This document shows, in pieces, positions 51,673-58,428 of a DNA stretch of 64,000 bases. Below the pieces are notes generated by a model, which saw only the letters and a program-made list of their open reading frames with translations, had not been told where the DNA came from and did not search any database. Origin of the DNA: Streptomyces fragilis (GTDB taxonomy: Bacteria > Actinomycetota > Actinomycetes > Streptomycetales > Streptomycetaceae); assembly GCF_003112515.1 (NCBI RefSeq), contig NZ_BEVZ01000003.1, forward strand, positions 248,001 to 312,000, written 5' to 3'. Position 1 is the stretch's first letter; every line of letters starts with the position of its first letter. The position numbers and the translations under genes are program-made.

Positions 51673-52689
51673 ATGGAGATCCTCGCGTTCGGAGTCCAGT
51701 ACGACGAGAAGCCGCTGCTGGAGGCGGCGTTCGCCCAGGCGGTGAGTCCGCTCGGGCACGAACTGCGCTGCCTGGACGTCAACCTCGACGCGGACACCGC
51801 CGCCCTGGCCCTCGACCACGAGGTGGTGGTCAGCCCCGTCAACGCGGTGCTGGACCGCGAGGTGCTGCGGGCGCTCGCGGCCGGCGGGACCCGGCTGATC
51901 GCCCAGCGCTCCACCGGCTTCAACAACATCGACCTGCCCGCCGCCGAGCAGCTGGGCATGACCGTCGCGCGGGTCTCCGCCTACTCGCCGTACTCGGTCG
52001 CCGAGCACGCCTGGGCGCTGGCCCTCGCCTGCGACCGGCACATCGCGCGCGCCGCCCGCCGCACCCGCGACTTCGACTTCCGCATCAGCGGCCTGATGGG
52101 CCGCGACCTGCACGGCCGCACCGCCGGAGTGATCGGCACGGGGAAGATCGGCGCGGCCTTCGCCCGGATCGCCCACGGCTTCGGCATGCGGCTGCTGGGC
52201 TGGGACATCAACGAGAACCCCGAGTGCCTGGAACTGGGCATGACCTACGTCCCGGCCGCGGAGCTGCTGGCCCGCTCCGACCTGATCACCCTGCACGTGC
52301 CGCTCACCCCCGAGACCCAGCACCTCATCGACGCGGACGCGCTGCGGACCATGAAGGACGACGCGATCCTGGTGAACACCAGCCGCGGCGGCCTGGTGGA
52401 CACCGCCGCGCTGGTCGCCGAACTGCGGGCCGGCCGCTTCACCGGGGTGGGCCTGGACGTCTACGAGGCGGAGGAGGGCCTGTTCTTCCTCGACAAGTCG
52501 CTGGACTTCGTCGACGACGACACCCTGGCCCGCCTGGTCACCTTCCCCAACGTCCTGGTCACCGGCCACCAGGCCTACTACACGGCCGACGCGGTGGCGC
52601 AGATCGCGCACACCACCGCGTCGAACGTGGTGGACTACCTGGCCGGCCGCCGCTCGGAGAACGTGCTCGCGCCCAGGCCGTCCGCCTGA
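51673..52689 (+). CDS. D-2-hydroxyacid dehydrogenase (D-lactate dehydrogenase type)
   Basis: A 338-residue NAD-dependent dehydrogenase. The Rossmann signature is AGVIGTGKIGAAFARIA; catalytic residues are Arg in NTSRGGLVD, Glu in the DVYEAEEG segment and His in LVTGHQAYYT. It interconverts pyruvate and D-lactate or a related 2-oxoacid. Its 3' end overlaps the convergent TrpE-TrpG gene by 55 bases, so the two mRNAs would be complementary there. Confidence 0.92.
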   Translation: MEILAFGVQYDEKPLLEAAFAQAVSPLGHELRCLDVNLDADTAALALDHEVVVSPVNAVLDREVLRALAAGGTRLIAQRSTGFNNIDLPAAEQLGMTVARVSAYSPYSVAEHAWALALACDRHIARAARRTRDFDFRISGLMGRDLHGRTAGVIGTGKIGAAFARIAHGFGMRLLGWDINENPECLELGMTYVPAAELLARSDLITLHVPLTPETQHLIDADALRTMKDDAILVNTSRGGLVDTAALVAELRAGRFTGVGLDVYEAEEGLFFLDKSLDFVDDDTLARLVTFPNVLVTGHQAYYTADAVAQIAHTTASNVVDYLAGRRSENVLAPRPSA

Positions 52690-54665
52690 CCGACGGCACC
52701 GCCCGCCGGGCCTGCCTGAGCGATGGCGTCGCCCGCCGTGCCCGCCGGGCCGCCCGCCGCGCGCACCACTGCCGTGTGCACGACGTGGTCCAGCAGTTCG
52801 CGCACCACGTCGATGCCGCGCACGGTGAGCACCGACTCCGGGTGGAACTGCACCCCGGCGAACCCGGGTCCGCGCAACGCGTGCACCTCGCCGTCCGCGT
52901 CCACGTCCCGGACCACCTCCACGCCGTGCGCGGCGAGCTCGGCGGCGGCCGCGTCGTCGCAGCGGGCGACGAAGCTGTTGTAGAAGCCGACCGTCTCCGG
53001 CCGCCCGAACAGGTCGAGCGTGGTCTGCGCCCCCTGGTACGGCACCCGCTTGCGGACGATCTCCAGGCCCAGCTCGGCCGCGATCAGCTCGTGGCCCAGG
53101 CACACGCCCAGCACCCCGTGCGGACGGTCCCGCAGCACCTCGGCCGTCAGGCCGCGCAGGAACCGCATCCGCGGGTCGGCGGCGTCCCCCGGATCGCCCG
53201 GGCCGGGGCCGAGGACCACCGGCCCCGGATGGCCGAGCACCGCCTCGCGCAGCCCCGGCTCGTCGAAGCGGCGCACGGTCACCGTCAGGCCGAGCGAGCG
53301 CAGCAGGTGGGCCAGCATCGCGGTGAACGTGTCCTCCGCGTCGACCACCAGCGCGTGCCCGGTGAGCGCGGCCGCGCCGGCCTTGCCGTCCTCGGGACGC
53401 TCGCGCATCCGCAGCCAGAACGGCGCCAGCCCCGCCCGCCGGGAGTCCAGCGCGGCCCGCACCCGCGGGTCCTCGCCCAGCCGGGGTGCCGCCCGCTCCT
53501 CCCGCGGCCGCCCCGGCCGCACGCCCAGCGCGGCCAGCACCCCGGCCGCCTTGGCGTGCGTCTCGGCCACCTCGCCGGCCGGGTCGGAGCCGCGCACCAG
53601 CGTCGCCCCGACGCCCACCCGCAGCGTGCCGTCGGCGGCGACGTCCGCGGTGCGGATCAGGATGGGGGAGTCCAGCGTCTGCGCGCCGCCCGCGTCCCGG
53701 CCCAGCAGGGCGAGCGCGCCCGCGTAGTAGCCGCGGCCGTCCCGCTCGTGCCGCTCGATCACCCGGCAGGCGTTCTGCACCGGCGAGCCGGTCACCGTGG
53801 CGGCGAACATGGTCTCCCGCAGCACCTCGCGGACGTCCAGCGTGGAGCGGCCGCGCAGCTCGTACTCGGTGTGCGCCAGGTGCGCCATCTCCTTGAGCCT
53901 CGGCCCGACCACCACCCCGCCCACGTCGCCGACCGTGCACATCATCTTGAGCTCCTCGTCCACCACCATGGACAGCTCCTCGGTCTCCTTGGGGTCGTCC
54001 AGGAACCGCAGCAGGTCCTCGGGGGTGGGTCCGCCGACCGGGTAGCGGTAGGTGCCGCTGATGGGGTTCATCACCACGGCCTGCCCGGACATCCGCACGT
54101 GCACCTCCGGGCTGGCCCCGACCAGCGTGCGGTCCCCGGTGTGCACCACGAACGTCCAGTACGCGCCGCGCTCGCCCTCCAGCAGCCGCCGGAACAGGGC
54201 CAGCGCGTCGGCCGCCCCGAAGCCGTCGATCCGGCCGCGGTAGGTGCGCCGGATCACGAAGTTGGCGCCCTCGCCGCGCCCGATCTCCTCGCGCAGCACG
54301 CGCTCGACGGTGCGCGCGTAGGAGGCGTCGTCCTGGTCGAAGCCGCCGTCCTCGACCCGCACCTCGTGCGCGGGCAGTTGGTCCAGCGCGTCGGCGAGCG
54401 GGATCTCGTACGACTCCTCGGGGGTCAGCGCCAGCAGCGGCGTGCCGTCGTCGCGGACGTCGAAGCCGCGCTCGCGGATCTGCCGGAACGGCACCAGGGC
54501 CAGCGCCCGCTCCGGCAGGTCGGCCAGCTTCTCGTACTCGGCCACCGGACCGACCAGCACCTCGACGAGGTCGTGGTCACGGCCGGGGGCGCGGCGGCGC
54601 AGCAGGGCGAACGGGCGGCCGTCGCCGGACAGCAGCGAGAGGTCCATGGCGTTCGTGTCGTCCAT
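52635..54665 (-). CDS. Anthranilate synthase, TrpE-TrpG fusion
   Basis: A 676-residue fusion that makes anthranilate from chorismate and glutamine, the branch-point step to tryptophan. The TrpE half (about 1-420) includes AATVTGSPVQNACRVIE, GYYAGALALLG and HAKAAGVLAALG. The TrpG glutaminase half has Cys522 in GVCLGHELIA, LGPGPGDPG and QFHPESV. The order is as in phenazine-type PhzE and some actinobacterial TrpEG enzymes. A Trp-rich leader and attenuator upstream argue for the tryptophan role rather than phenazine. ATG 54665 excludes the leader frame. The C-terminal 40 residues are a Gly/Ala extension overlapping the dehydrogenase gene. Confidence 0.93.
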   Translation of the reverse strand: MDDTNAMDLSLLSGDGRPFALLRRRAPGRDHDLVEVLVGPVAEYEKLADLPERALALVPFRQIRERGFDVRDDGTPLLALTPEESYEIPLADALDQLPAHEVRVEDGGFDQDDASYARTVERVLREEIGRGEGANFVIRRTYRGRIDGFGAADALALFRRLLEGERGAYWTFVVHTGDRTLVGASPEVHVRMSGQAVVMNPISGTYRYPVGGPTPEDLLRFLDDPKETEELSMVVDEELKMMCTVGDVGGVVVGPRLKEMAHLAHTEYELRGRSTLDVREVLRETMFAATVTGSPVQNACRVIERHERDGRGYYAGALALLGRDAGGAQTLDSPILIRTADVAADGTLRVGVGATLVRGSDPAGEVAETHAKAAGVLAALGVRPGRPREERAAPRLGEDPRVRAALDSRRAGLAPFWLRMRERPEDGKAGAAALTGHALVVDAEDTFTAMLAHLLRSLGLTVTVRRFDEPGLREAVLGHPGPVVLGPGPGDPGDAADPRMRFLRGLTAEVLRDRPHGVLGVCLGHELIAAELGLEIVRKRVPYQGAQTTLDLFGRPETVGFYNSFVARCDDAAAAELAAHGVEVVRDVDADGEVHALRGPGFAGVQFHPESVLTVRGIDVVRELLDHVVHTAVVRAAGGPAGTAGDAIAQAGPAGGAVGQADGLGASTFSERRPAR

Positions 54666-54733
54666 GTCGGGTGCTCCTCCGTGGGGGAAGTGGTGGGGAG
54701 GAGCGGCCCGGTCGCGAGAACTCGCAAGAACAC

Positions 54734-54760
54734 CGAAGGCCGCCCCTCGGGCGGCCTTCG
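54734..54760 (-). terminator. Trp attenuator hairpin
   Basis: A perfect 12-bp stem with a 3-base loop (CTC on the + strand), reading CGAAGGCCGCCC on the 5' arm of the mRNA, between the leader peptide and the anthranilate synthase gene. On the mRNA the 5' arm's GGCCGCC can instead pair with GGCGGCC in the leader coding region (54787-54793), an antiterminator option when the ribosome stalls at the Trp codons. Confidence 0.87.
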
Positions 54761-54780
54761 CGAAGTCTGGATACGCGCAG

Positions 54781-54840
54781 TCAGTGGGCCGCCGAAGGGA
54801 CGGTCCACCACCAGTTCCGGTGCTGCGCGTGTGCTGACAC
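54781..54840 (-). CDS. trpL: Trp leader peptide
   Basis: A 19-codon ORF on the complement starting GTG (54838-54840) and ending TGA (54781-54783), with three consecutive Trp codons: MSAHAQHRNWWWTVPSAAH. It sits directly before a strong hairpin and the anthranilate synthase gene, so low charged tRNA-Trp would stall ribosomes and prevent termination. A TAGGGT box 7 bases upstream suggests the leader mRNA starts at the GTG. Similar attenuators are known for Streptomyces anthranilate synthase genes. Confidence 0.92.
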   Translation of the reverse strand: MSAHAQHRNWWWTVPSAAH

Positions 54841-54847
54841 GGCCCGA

Positions 54848-54853
54848 ACCCTA
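54848..54853 (-). promoter_or_regulatory. Candidate -10 box of the trpL-anthranilate synthase unit
   Basis: On the complement TAGGGT ends 7 bases before the GTG of trpL. No good -35 element was found. Confidence 0.45.
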
Positions 54854-54894
54854 CCGGAGCGCGGCGGCGGGTGTGCGGGGAATGGACGCGTCGT

Positions 54895-54907
54895 CCCACA
54901 GTGTGGG
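54895..54907. promoter_or_regulatory. Palindrome between trpL and aroG
   Basis: CCCACA-G-TGTGGG is a perfect 6-bp inverted repeat around one base between two divergent aromatic-pathway promoters. It may be an operator shared by both, but the binding factor is unknown. Confidence 0.35.
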
Positions 54908-54936
54908 CTCCCGTCGGCGTGCCCGGGGCGAGCCCG

Positions 54937-54942
54937 TACCCT
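54937..54942 (+). promoter_or_regulatory. Candidate -10 box of a leaderless aroG mRNA
   Basis: TACCCT ends 7 bases before GTG 54950 and no ribosome site intervenes. It is the mirror of the trpL arrangement on the other strand. Confidence 0.45.
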
Positions 54943-54949
54943 TGCTGAC

Positions 54950-56302
54950 GTGACCGTGAACCTTGAGAGCCCTGCTACCTTCGTGCCCACCTGGCGAGAC
55001 CTGCCCGCTGCCCAGCAGCCGGAGTATCCCGACCAGGAGGCCCTGAGCAAGGTCGTCACGGAGCTCGAGAGCTACCCGCCGCTGGTCTTCGCCGGCGAGT
55101 GCGACCAGCTGAAGGCCCGCATGGCGGCCGTCGCCAAGGGGGACGCGTTCCTGCTCCAGGGCGGCGACTGCGCGGAGTCCTTCGACGGCGTGGGCGCCGA
55201 GCAGATCCGCGCGAAGCTCAAGACGCTGCTGCAGATGGGCGCCGTCCTCACCTACGCGGCCTCGGTGCCGGTGGTGAAGGTCGGCCGGATCGCCGGCCAG
55301 TACTCCAAGCCGCGCTCCAAGCCGATGGAGACGCGCGACGGCGTGACGCTGCCGGTGTACCGCGGCGACTCGGTGAACGGCTTCGACTTCACCGAGGAGT
55401 CCCGGATCCCCGACCCCGAGCGCCTGAAGCGGATGTACAACGCCTCCGCCTCCACGCTCAACCTGGTGCGCGCCTTCACCACCGGCGGTTACGCCGACCT
55501 GCGGCAGGTGCACGCCTGGAACCAGGACTTCGTGAAGTCCTCCCCCTCCGGCCAGCGCTACGAGCAGCTCGCCCGGGAGATCGACAACGCGCTGAACTTC
55601 ATGCGGGCCTGCGGCACGGACCCCGAGGAGTTCAAGACCGTCGAGTTCTACGCCTCGCACGAGGCGCTGCTGATGGACTACGAGACCGCCCTGACCCGGG
55701 TGGACTCGCGCACCGGCAAGCTCTACGACGTCTCCGGCCACATGGTCTGGATCGGCGAGCGGACCCGGCAGATGGACCACGCGCACATCGAGTTCGCGTC
55801 GAAGATCCAGAACCCGATCGGCATCAAGCTCGGCCCCACCACCACGGCCGAGGACGCGCTGCAGTACATCGAGCGCCTCGACCCGGAGCGCGAGCCGGGC
55901 CGGCTGACCTTCATCGTCCGCATGGGCGCGGACAAGGTCCGCGACAAGCTCCCCGAGCTGGTCGAGAAGGTCACCGCCTCCGGCGCGACGGTCGCCTGGG
56001 TGACGGACCCGATGCACGGCAACACCTTCGAGGCCGCCTCCGGCCACAAGACCCGCCGCTTCGACGACGTGCTCGACGAGGTCAAGGGCTTCTTCGAGGT
56101 CCACAAGGAGCTCGGCACCCACCCCGGCGGCATCCACGTGGAGCTGACCGGCGACGACGTCACCGAGTGCGTGGGCGGCGGCGACGAGATCTTCGTCGAC
56201 GACCTGCACCAGCGCTACGAGACGGCCTGCGACCCGCGGCTCAACCGCAGCCAGTCGCTGGACCTGGCGTTCCTGGTGGCGGAGATGTACCGCTCGCAGT
56301 GA
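54950..56302 (+). CDS. aroG: Class II 3-deoxy-D-arabino-heptulosonate 7-phosphate synthase
   Basis: The first enzyme of the shikimate pathway, joining phosphoenolpyruvate and erythrose 4-phosphate. The 450-residue length fits the plant-like class II group found in actinobacteria. Recognisable stretches are FAGECDQLKARMA, LLQGGDCAESFDG (metal Cys), KPRSKPMETRDG, GEYGRTRQMDHAHIEF-like GERTRQMDHAHIEF, and DPMHGNTF (metal His). It is divergent from trpEG, so supply of chorismate and its use sit together. GTG 54950 is favoured by the TACCCT box; GTG 54956 is the second option. Confidence 0.94.
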   Translation: MTVNLESPATFVPTWRDLPAAQQPEYPDQEALSKVVTELESYPPLVFAGECDQLKARMAAVAKGDAFLLQGGDCAESFDGVGAEQIRAKLKTLLQMGAVLTYAASVPVVKVGRIAGQYSKPRSKPMETRDGVTLPVYRGDSVNGFDFTEESRIPDPERLKRMYNASASTLNLVRAFTTGGYADLRQVHAWNQDFVKSSPSGQRYEQLAREIDNALNFMRACGTDPEEFKTVEFYASHEALLMDYETALTRVDSRTGKLYDVSGHMVWIGERTRQMDHAHIEFASKIQNPIGIKLGPTTTAEDALQYIERLDPEREPGRLTFIVRMGADKVRDKLPELVEKVTASGATVAWVTDPMHGNTFEAASGHKTRRFDDVLDEVKGFFEVHKELGTHPGGIHVELTGDDVTECVGGGDEIFVDDLHQRYETACDPRLNRSQSLDLAFLVAEMYRSQ

Positions 56303-56321
56303 CCGGCTGACGACGGCATGA

Positions 56322-56358
56322 CGATGGGGCGCGGATCACAGGGATCCGCGCCCCATCG
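56322..56358 (+). terminator. Terminator hairpin after aroG
   Basis: A perfect 16-bp stem (CGATGGGGCGCGGATC and its complement) with a 5-base loop, 20 bases past the aroG stop. Confidence 0.88.
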
Positions 56359-56383
56359 GTCTTCCCGGGCGCAAAGCCGTGGG

Positions 56384-56402
56384 TTAGGTTAGGTTTGCCT
56401 CA
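56384..56402 (+). promoter_or_regulatory. Iron box (DmdR1/IdeR-type operator) upstream of bfd
   Basis: TTAGGTTAGGTTTGCCTCA matches 14 or so of the 19 positions of the actinobacterial iron box TTAGGTTAGGCTAACCTAA. It lies 72 bases before the Bfd gene, where the iron-bound DmdR1 repressor would block transcription under iron plenty. Confidence 0.8.
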
Positions 56403-56473
56403 CAAGCGGAACGGATGGTTCCGATCCCGTGCGGCGCGACCGGCCAGCGATCCCAGGACGGGGGTGGAGCGAC

Positions 56474-56797
56474 GTGTACGTGTGCAGCTGCTTCGGCGTG
56501 ACCGAGGAGCAGGTCAAGCGCCACGCCGAGAACGGTGCGTGCACCCCCCGCCAGATCGCCTCCGCCTGCAAGGCCGGCACCGACTGCGGCGGCTGCGTCA
56601 AGCGGATCCAGGCCATCCTCGGCCGAGGCTCCTGCCCCCGCCGTGAGCTCATCGAGCAGGGCCGCCCCTCCGAGGCGCTGGCCGCGCCCGGCGGGCTTCC
56701 CGCCGAAGGCCCCGGGGAGGCCGGTGCTCCCGGCCGGGGCGTCGAGCCGCTGCCCCGCCCGGCCGTCCTCCCGCACGCCCTTCCCGACGCGGCCTGA
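56474..56797 (+). CDS. Bacterioferritin-associated ferredoxin (Bfd-like [2Fe-2S] protein)
   Basis: A 107-residue protein. The N-terminal 60 residues are a BFD-like [2Fe-2S] domain with four cysteines: CSCFGV near residue 4, then GTDCGGCVKR near residue 38; the helix EEQVKRHAENGACTPRQIA fits too. Bfd reduces bacterioferritin-stored iron for release. The remaining 45 residues are a Pro/Gly/Ala tail, longer than in the usual 65-residue proteins. An iron box upstream and the bfr gene on the other side make iron mobilisation under limitation the clear role. GTG 56474 has GGAG upstream. Confidence 0.9.
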   Translation: MYVCSCFGVTEEQVKRHAENGACTPRQIASACKAGTDCGGCVKRIQAILGRGSCPRRELIEQGRPSEALAAPGGLPAEGPGEAGAPGRGVEPLPRPAVLPHALPDAA

Positions 56798-56810
56798 GGG
56801 CCGCCGAGGT

Positions 56811-56838
56811 CTGAGGGTCGACGCCTGAGGGTCGACAC
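56811..56838. repeat. 14-bp tandem duplication downstream of bfd
   Basis: CTGAGGGTCGACGC (56811-56824) and CTGAGGGTCGACAC (56825-56838), with a third partial CTGAGGG at 56794-56800 spanning the bfd stop codon. Confidence 0.75.
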
Positions 56839-56863
56839 CTCCTGGGGGCCGCCCGGGGGGTCG

Positions 56864-56905
56864 GCTCGTCCCGCGGCCGTCTCAGCTCGTCCCGCGGCCG
56901 TCTCA
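56864..56905. repeat. 21-bp tandem duplication at the bfr 3' end
   Basis: Two identical 21-bp units (56864-56884 and 56885-56905). On the complement each begins TGAGACGGCCGC, so the bfr stop codon and following bases have been duplicated. Confidence 0.85.
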
Positions 56906-57397
56906 GCCCGCCTGGGAGTCCGGCTGGCTCTGCTCGATCACCGTCGAGATGTACAGCGACTCGCCCAGCTTCTCGATGAGCTCCAGCTGGGTGTCCAGGT
57001 AGTCGATGTGGTGCTCCTCGTCCGCCAGGATCGCCTCGAAGATGTTCGCGGACGTGATGTCGTTCTTCGCGCGCATCACCTCGACGCCGCGCCGCAGCCG
57101 GTCGATCGCCTCCACCTCCACCTGCTTGTCCGCCTCGAACATCTCGGTGAGGCTCTGGCCGACGCGCACGTGGAAGAGCCGCTGGTAGTTCGGCAGCCCG
57201 TCCAGCATCAGGATGCGCTCGGTGAGCACCTCCGCGTGCCGCATCTCGTCGAAGGACTCCGCGCGGGTGTACCGGGCCAGCTTCGTCCAGCCCTTGTGGT
57301 CCTGGATCTTGGAGTGCAGGAAGTACTGGTTGATCGCCGTCAGCTCGGCGGTCAGCTGCTCGTTGAGGAACTCGATGACCTCGGGGTCGCCCTGCAT
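56903..57397 (-). CDS. bfr: Bacterioferritin
   Basis: A 164-residue haem ferritin that oxidises Fe(II) and stores iron in a 24-mer shell. The ferroxidase ligands lie in NEQLTAELTAINQYF (Glu), ESFDEMRHAEVLTERI (Glu and His, and the haem-ligand Met of DEM), and the later ILADEEHHIDYL (Glu-x-x-His). Length fits the family exactly. The ATG start has GGACCCGC-type purines upstream. It is convergent with the iron-regulated Bfd gene, so storage and release are encoded side by side. Confidence 0.95.
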   Translation of the reverse strand: MQGDPEVIEFLNEQLTAELTAINQYFLHSKIQDHKGWTKLARYTRAESFDEMRHAEVLTERILMLDGLPNYQRLFHVRVGQSLTEMFEADKQVEVEAIDRLRRGVEVMRAKNDITSANIFEAILADEEHHIDYLDTQLELIEKLGESLYISTVIEQSQPDSQAG

Positions 57398-57486
57398 GCG
57401 GCGGGTCCTTCCAGACGCGGATCGATGGGACGGGTGCTGCGAGACTGCTGCGCCCGCATGATGACAACCAGCCGTCGTCACGTCCA

Positions 57487-57502
57487 GTAAGTGCACACTT
57501 AC
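57487..57502. promoter_or_regulatory. 16-bp palindrome upstream of bfr
   Basis: GTAAGTG-CA-CACTTAC has perfect 7-bp arms around CA. It lies 90 bases upstream of the bfr ATG and 79 bases upstream of the divergent oxidoreductase start, so it could control either gene. Confidence 0.45.
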
Positions 57503-57567
57503 CCGTCTTCGATACCTTTTGCCCCCCGGTCGGCCGAGGCGGTTCCTCCGGCCCGTGACGGGTCTGT

Positions 57568-57573
57568 CAGGAT
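57568..57573 (+). promoter_or_regulatory. Candidate -10 box, leaderless oxidoreductase gene
   Basis: CAGGAT ends 7 bases before ATG 57581. It favours this ATG over the in-frame ATG at 57572, which overlaps the box. Confidence 0.4.
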
Positions 57574-57580
57574 GGGTGAC

Positions 57581-58243
57581 ATGGGTCAGCCGGAGGAACA
57601 CGCGTCCGGGGAAGCGGCACAGCCGGAACTTCCCCCGCCGGGACTTCCCCAGCCGGAACTTCCCCCCGGGCAGCGGCTGCAGCGCGGCTGGCCGGTGACG
57701 CACTACGGCCCGGTGCCCCGGTTCCGCCCGGAGCGGTGGGAGTTCCAGGTCTTCGGCGCCACCGCGGACGGGTCCAAGCACTCCTGGACCCACACCGAGT
57801 TCGGCGCCCTGCCGCGCAGCACCGTGGTGGCCGACCTGCACTGCGTCACCCGCTTCAGCATGATCGGCGCCGAGTGGAGCGGGGTGCCCGCCCGGGTCGT
57901 CCTGGAGGCCGCGCCGCCCGCCCCCGACGTCACCCATGTGATGGTGTGGGCCGAGTACGGCTTCAGCTCCAACATGCGGCTGTCGGACTTCGCCGACGAG
58001 CGGAGCATCTTCGCCACCCACAAGGACGGCGAGCTCCTCACCGCCGAGCACGGCTTCCCGCTGCGGCTGATCGTCCCCCACCTGTACGCCTGGAAGGGCC
58101 CCAAGTGGGTCCGCGCCGTCGAGTACATGACGACTGACCGGCGCGGGTTCTGGGAGGAGCGGGGGTACCACAACGTGGGCGACCCGTGGAAGGAACAGCG
58201 GTACTCCTACCAGGAGGAACCGGGTGAGGGCCCTGACCTCTAG
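57581..58243 (+). CDS. Sulfite oxidase-like molybdopterin oxidoreductase (YuiH/MsrP-like)
   Basis: A 220-residue protein of the oxidoreductase molybdopterin-binding fold. The molybdenum-ligand Cys is in VADLHCVTRFSM, followed by GVPARVVLE, GFSSNMRLSDF and the C-terminal IVPHLYAWKGPKWVR cofactor-binding stretch. The N-terminal 25 residues have Pro-rich repeats of the form QPELPPP. No signal peptide is visible, so it may be cytoplasmic, unlike the exported MsrP; the substrate is unknown. Confidence 0.88.
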   Translation: MGQPEEHASGEAAQPELPPPGLPQPELPPGQRLQRGWPVTHYGPVPRFRPERWEFQVFGATADGSKHSWTHTEFGALPRSTVVADLHCVTRFSMIGAEWSGVPARVVLEAAPPAPDVTHVMVWAEYGFSSNMRLSDFADERSIFATHKDGELLTAEHGFPLRLIVPHLYAWKGPKWVRAVEYMTTDRRGFWEERGYHNVGDPWKEQRYSYQEEPGEGPDL

Positions 58244-58428
58244 GCCCTGTCCCGGGCCGCCCGCCGGGAACGGATCCGGACCGTCGGGCCCCGGAGCCGC
58301 TGACACCCGCCTGTCACGCCGCTGACAGCGCGCGCCGTCGCCTCCGGCGATCTGGTGGACTGAGCGCCGAGCACTCGTCCACCGGAAGACCGGCACGCCG
58401 GCAACCGCCAAGGAGCGACGACCGCGAC

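Noticed and set aside
57491..57571. An N-terminal extension of the sulfite oxidase-like protein
   Set aside because: It would run through the palindrome and the -10 box, and its sequence lacks similarity to the family.
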